A DNA stretch of 21,789 nucleotides from Melanopsichium pennsylvanicum (lineage: Eukaryota > Basidiomycota > Ustilaginomycetes > Ustilaginales): assembly GCA_900208305.1 (NCBI GenBank), contig OAPG01000050.1, positions 1-21,789 on the forward strand. The letters run 5' to 3'. The notes beneath the pieces were generated by a model. That model ran no database searches, was not told the DNA's origin, and was given only the letters and a program-made list of their open reading frames with translations. Numbering within the stretch: position 1 is the stretch's first letter; the number at the start of each line of letters is the position of its first letter. A program made the translations under genes and the position numbers. Below are positions 21,782 to 21,789 of this stretch, piece after piece.

Positions 21782-21789
21782 TATTATAA

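Overview
The window is a piece of fungal mitochondrial DNA, most likely from a non-Saccharomyces budding yeast (Saccharomycotina). The evidence is the gene set and order (cox1-atp8-atp6 on one strand, then trnV and cox2), very AT-rich spacers with short GC clusters, and group I introns and homing endonucleases. CTN codons read as Leu and CGN as Arg inside conserved proteins, and TGA reads as Trp in the endonucleases (translation table 4 behaviour). I cannot name the species. The Leu/Arg usage argues against Saccharomyces itself.

Layout. Bases 1-3003 occur once: trnG, a decayed GIY-YIG endonuclease gene, a diverged second copy of the 3' end of cox2, and a frameshifted GIY-YIG endonuclease gene on the opposite strand. 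From 3004 to 12358 the genes read mostly on the minus strand. In gene order they are: a cox1 intron with a LAGLIDADG ORF, a cox1 exon, a second cox1 intron with an in-frame LAGLIDADG ORF, the last cox1 exon, atp8, atp6, a 2.9-kb insertion (unknown ORF, antisense trnR, hydrophobic ORF, GIY-YIG gene), a leftover atp6 3' end, trnV and cox2. A 99-nt single-copy spacer follows (12359-12457). Bases 12458-21789 then repeat 3004-12358 in inverted orientation, so the window is a giant palindrome with arms of about 9.35 kb. The right arm carries many small indels and is 23 nt shorter net. The left arm has a few indels of its own. This looks like a fold-back read or assembly chimera with imperfect base calling, but a real inverted-repeat or hairpin-ended mitochondrial DNA cannot be excluded from sequence alone.

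How the genes work together. cox1 and cox2 encode the catalytic core of cytochrome c oxidase. atp6 and atp8 encode the proton-channel a subunit and the small stator subunit of the F1Fo ATP synthase. The tRNAs serve mitochondrial translation. The rest is largely mobile. Two LAGLIDADG proteins lie in cox1 introns, and GIY-YIG endonucleases lie next to atp6 and cox2. In both genes a complete ORF is followed by an endonuclease gene and then a diverged orphan copy of the gene's own 3' end. That is the footprint expected when a mobile endonuclease inserts and brings a substitute C-terminus with it. The atp6 cassette also seems to carry an Arg tRNA and an unrecognised 164-codon ORF, which is the most interesting biology here.
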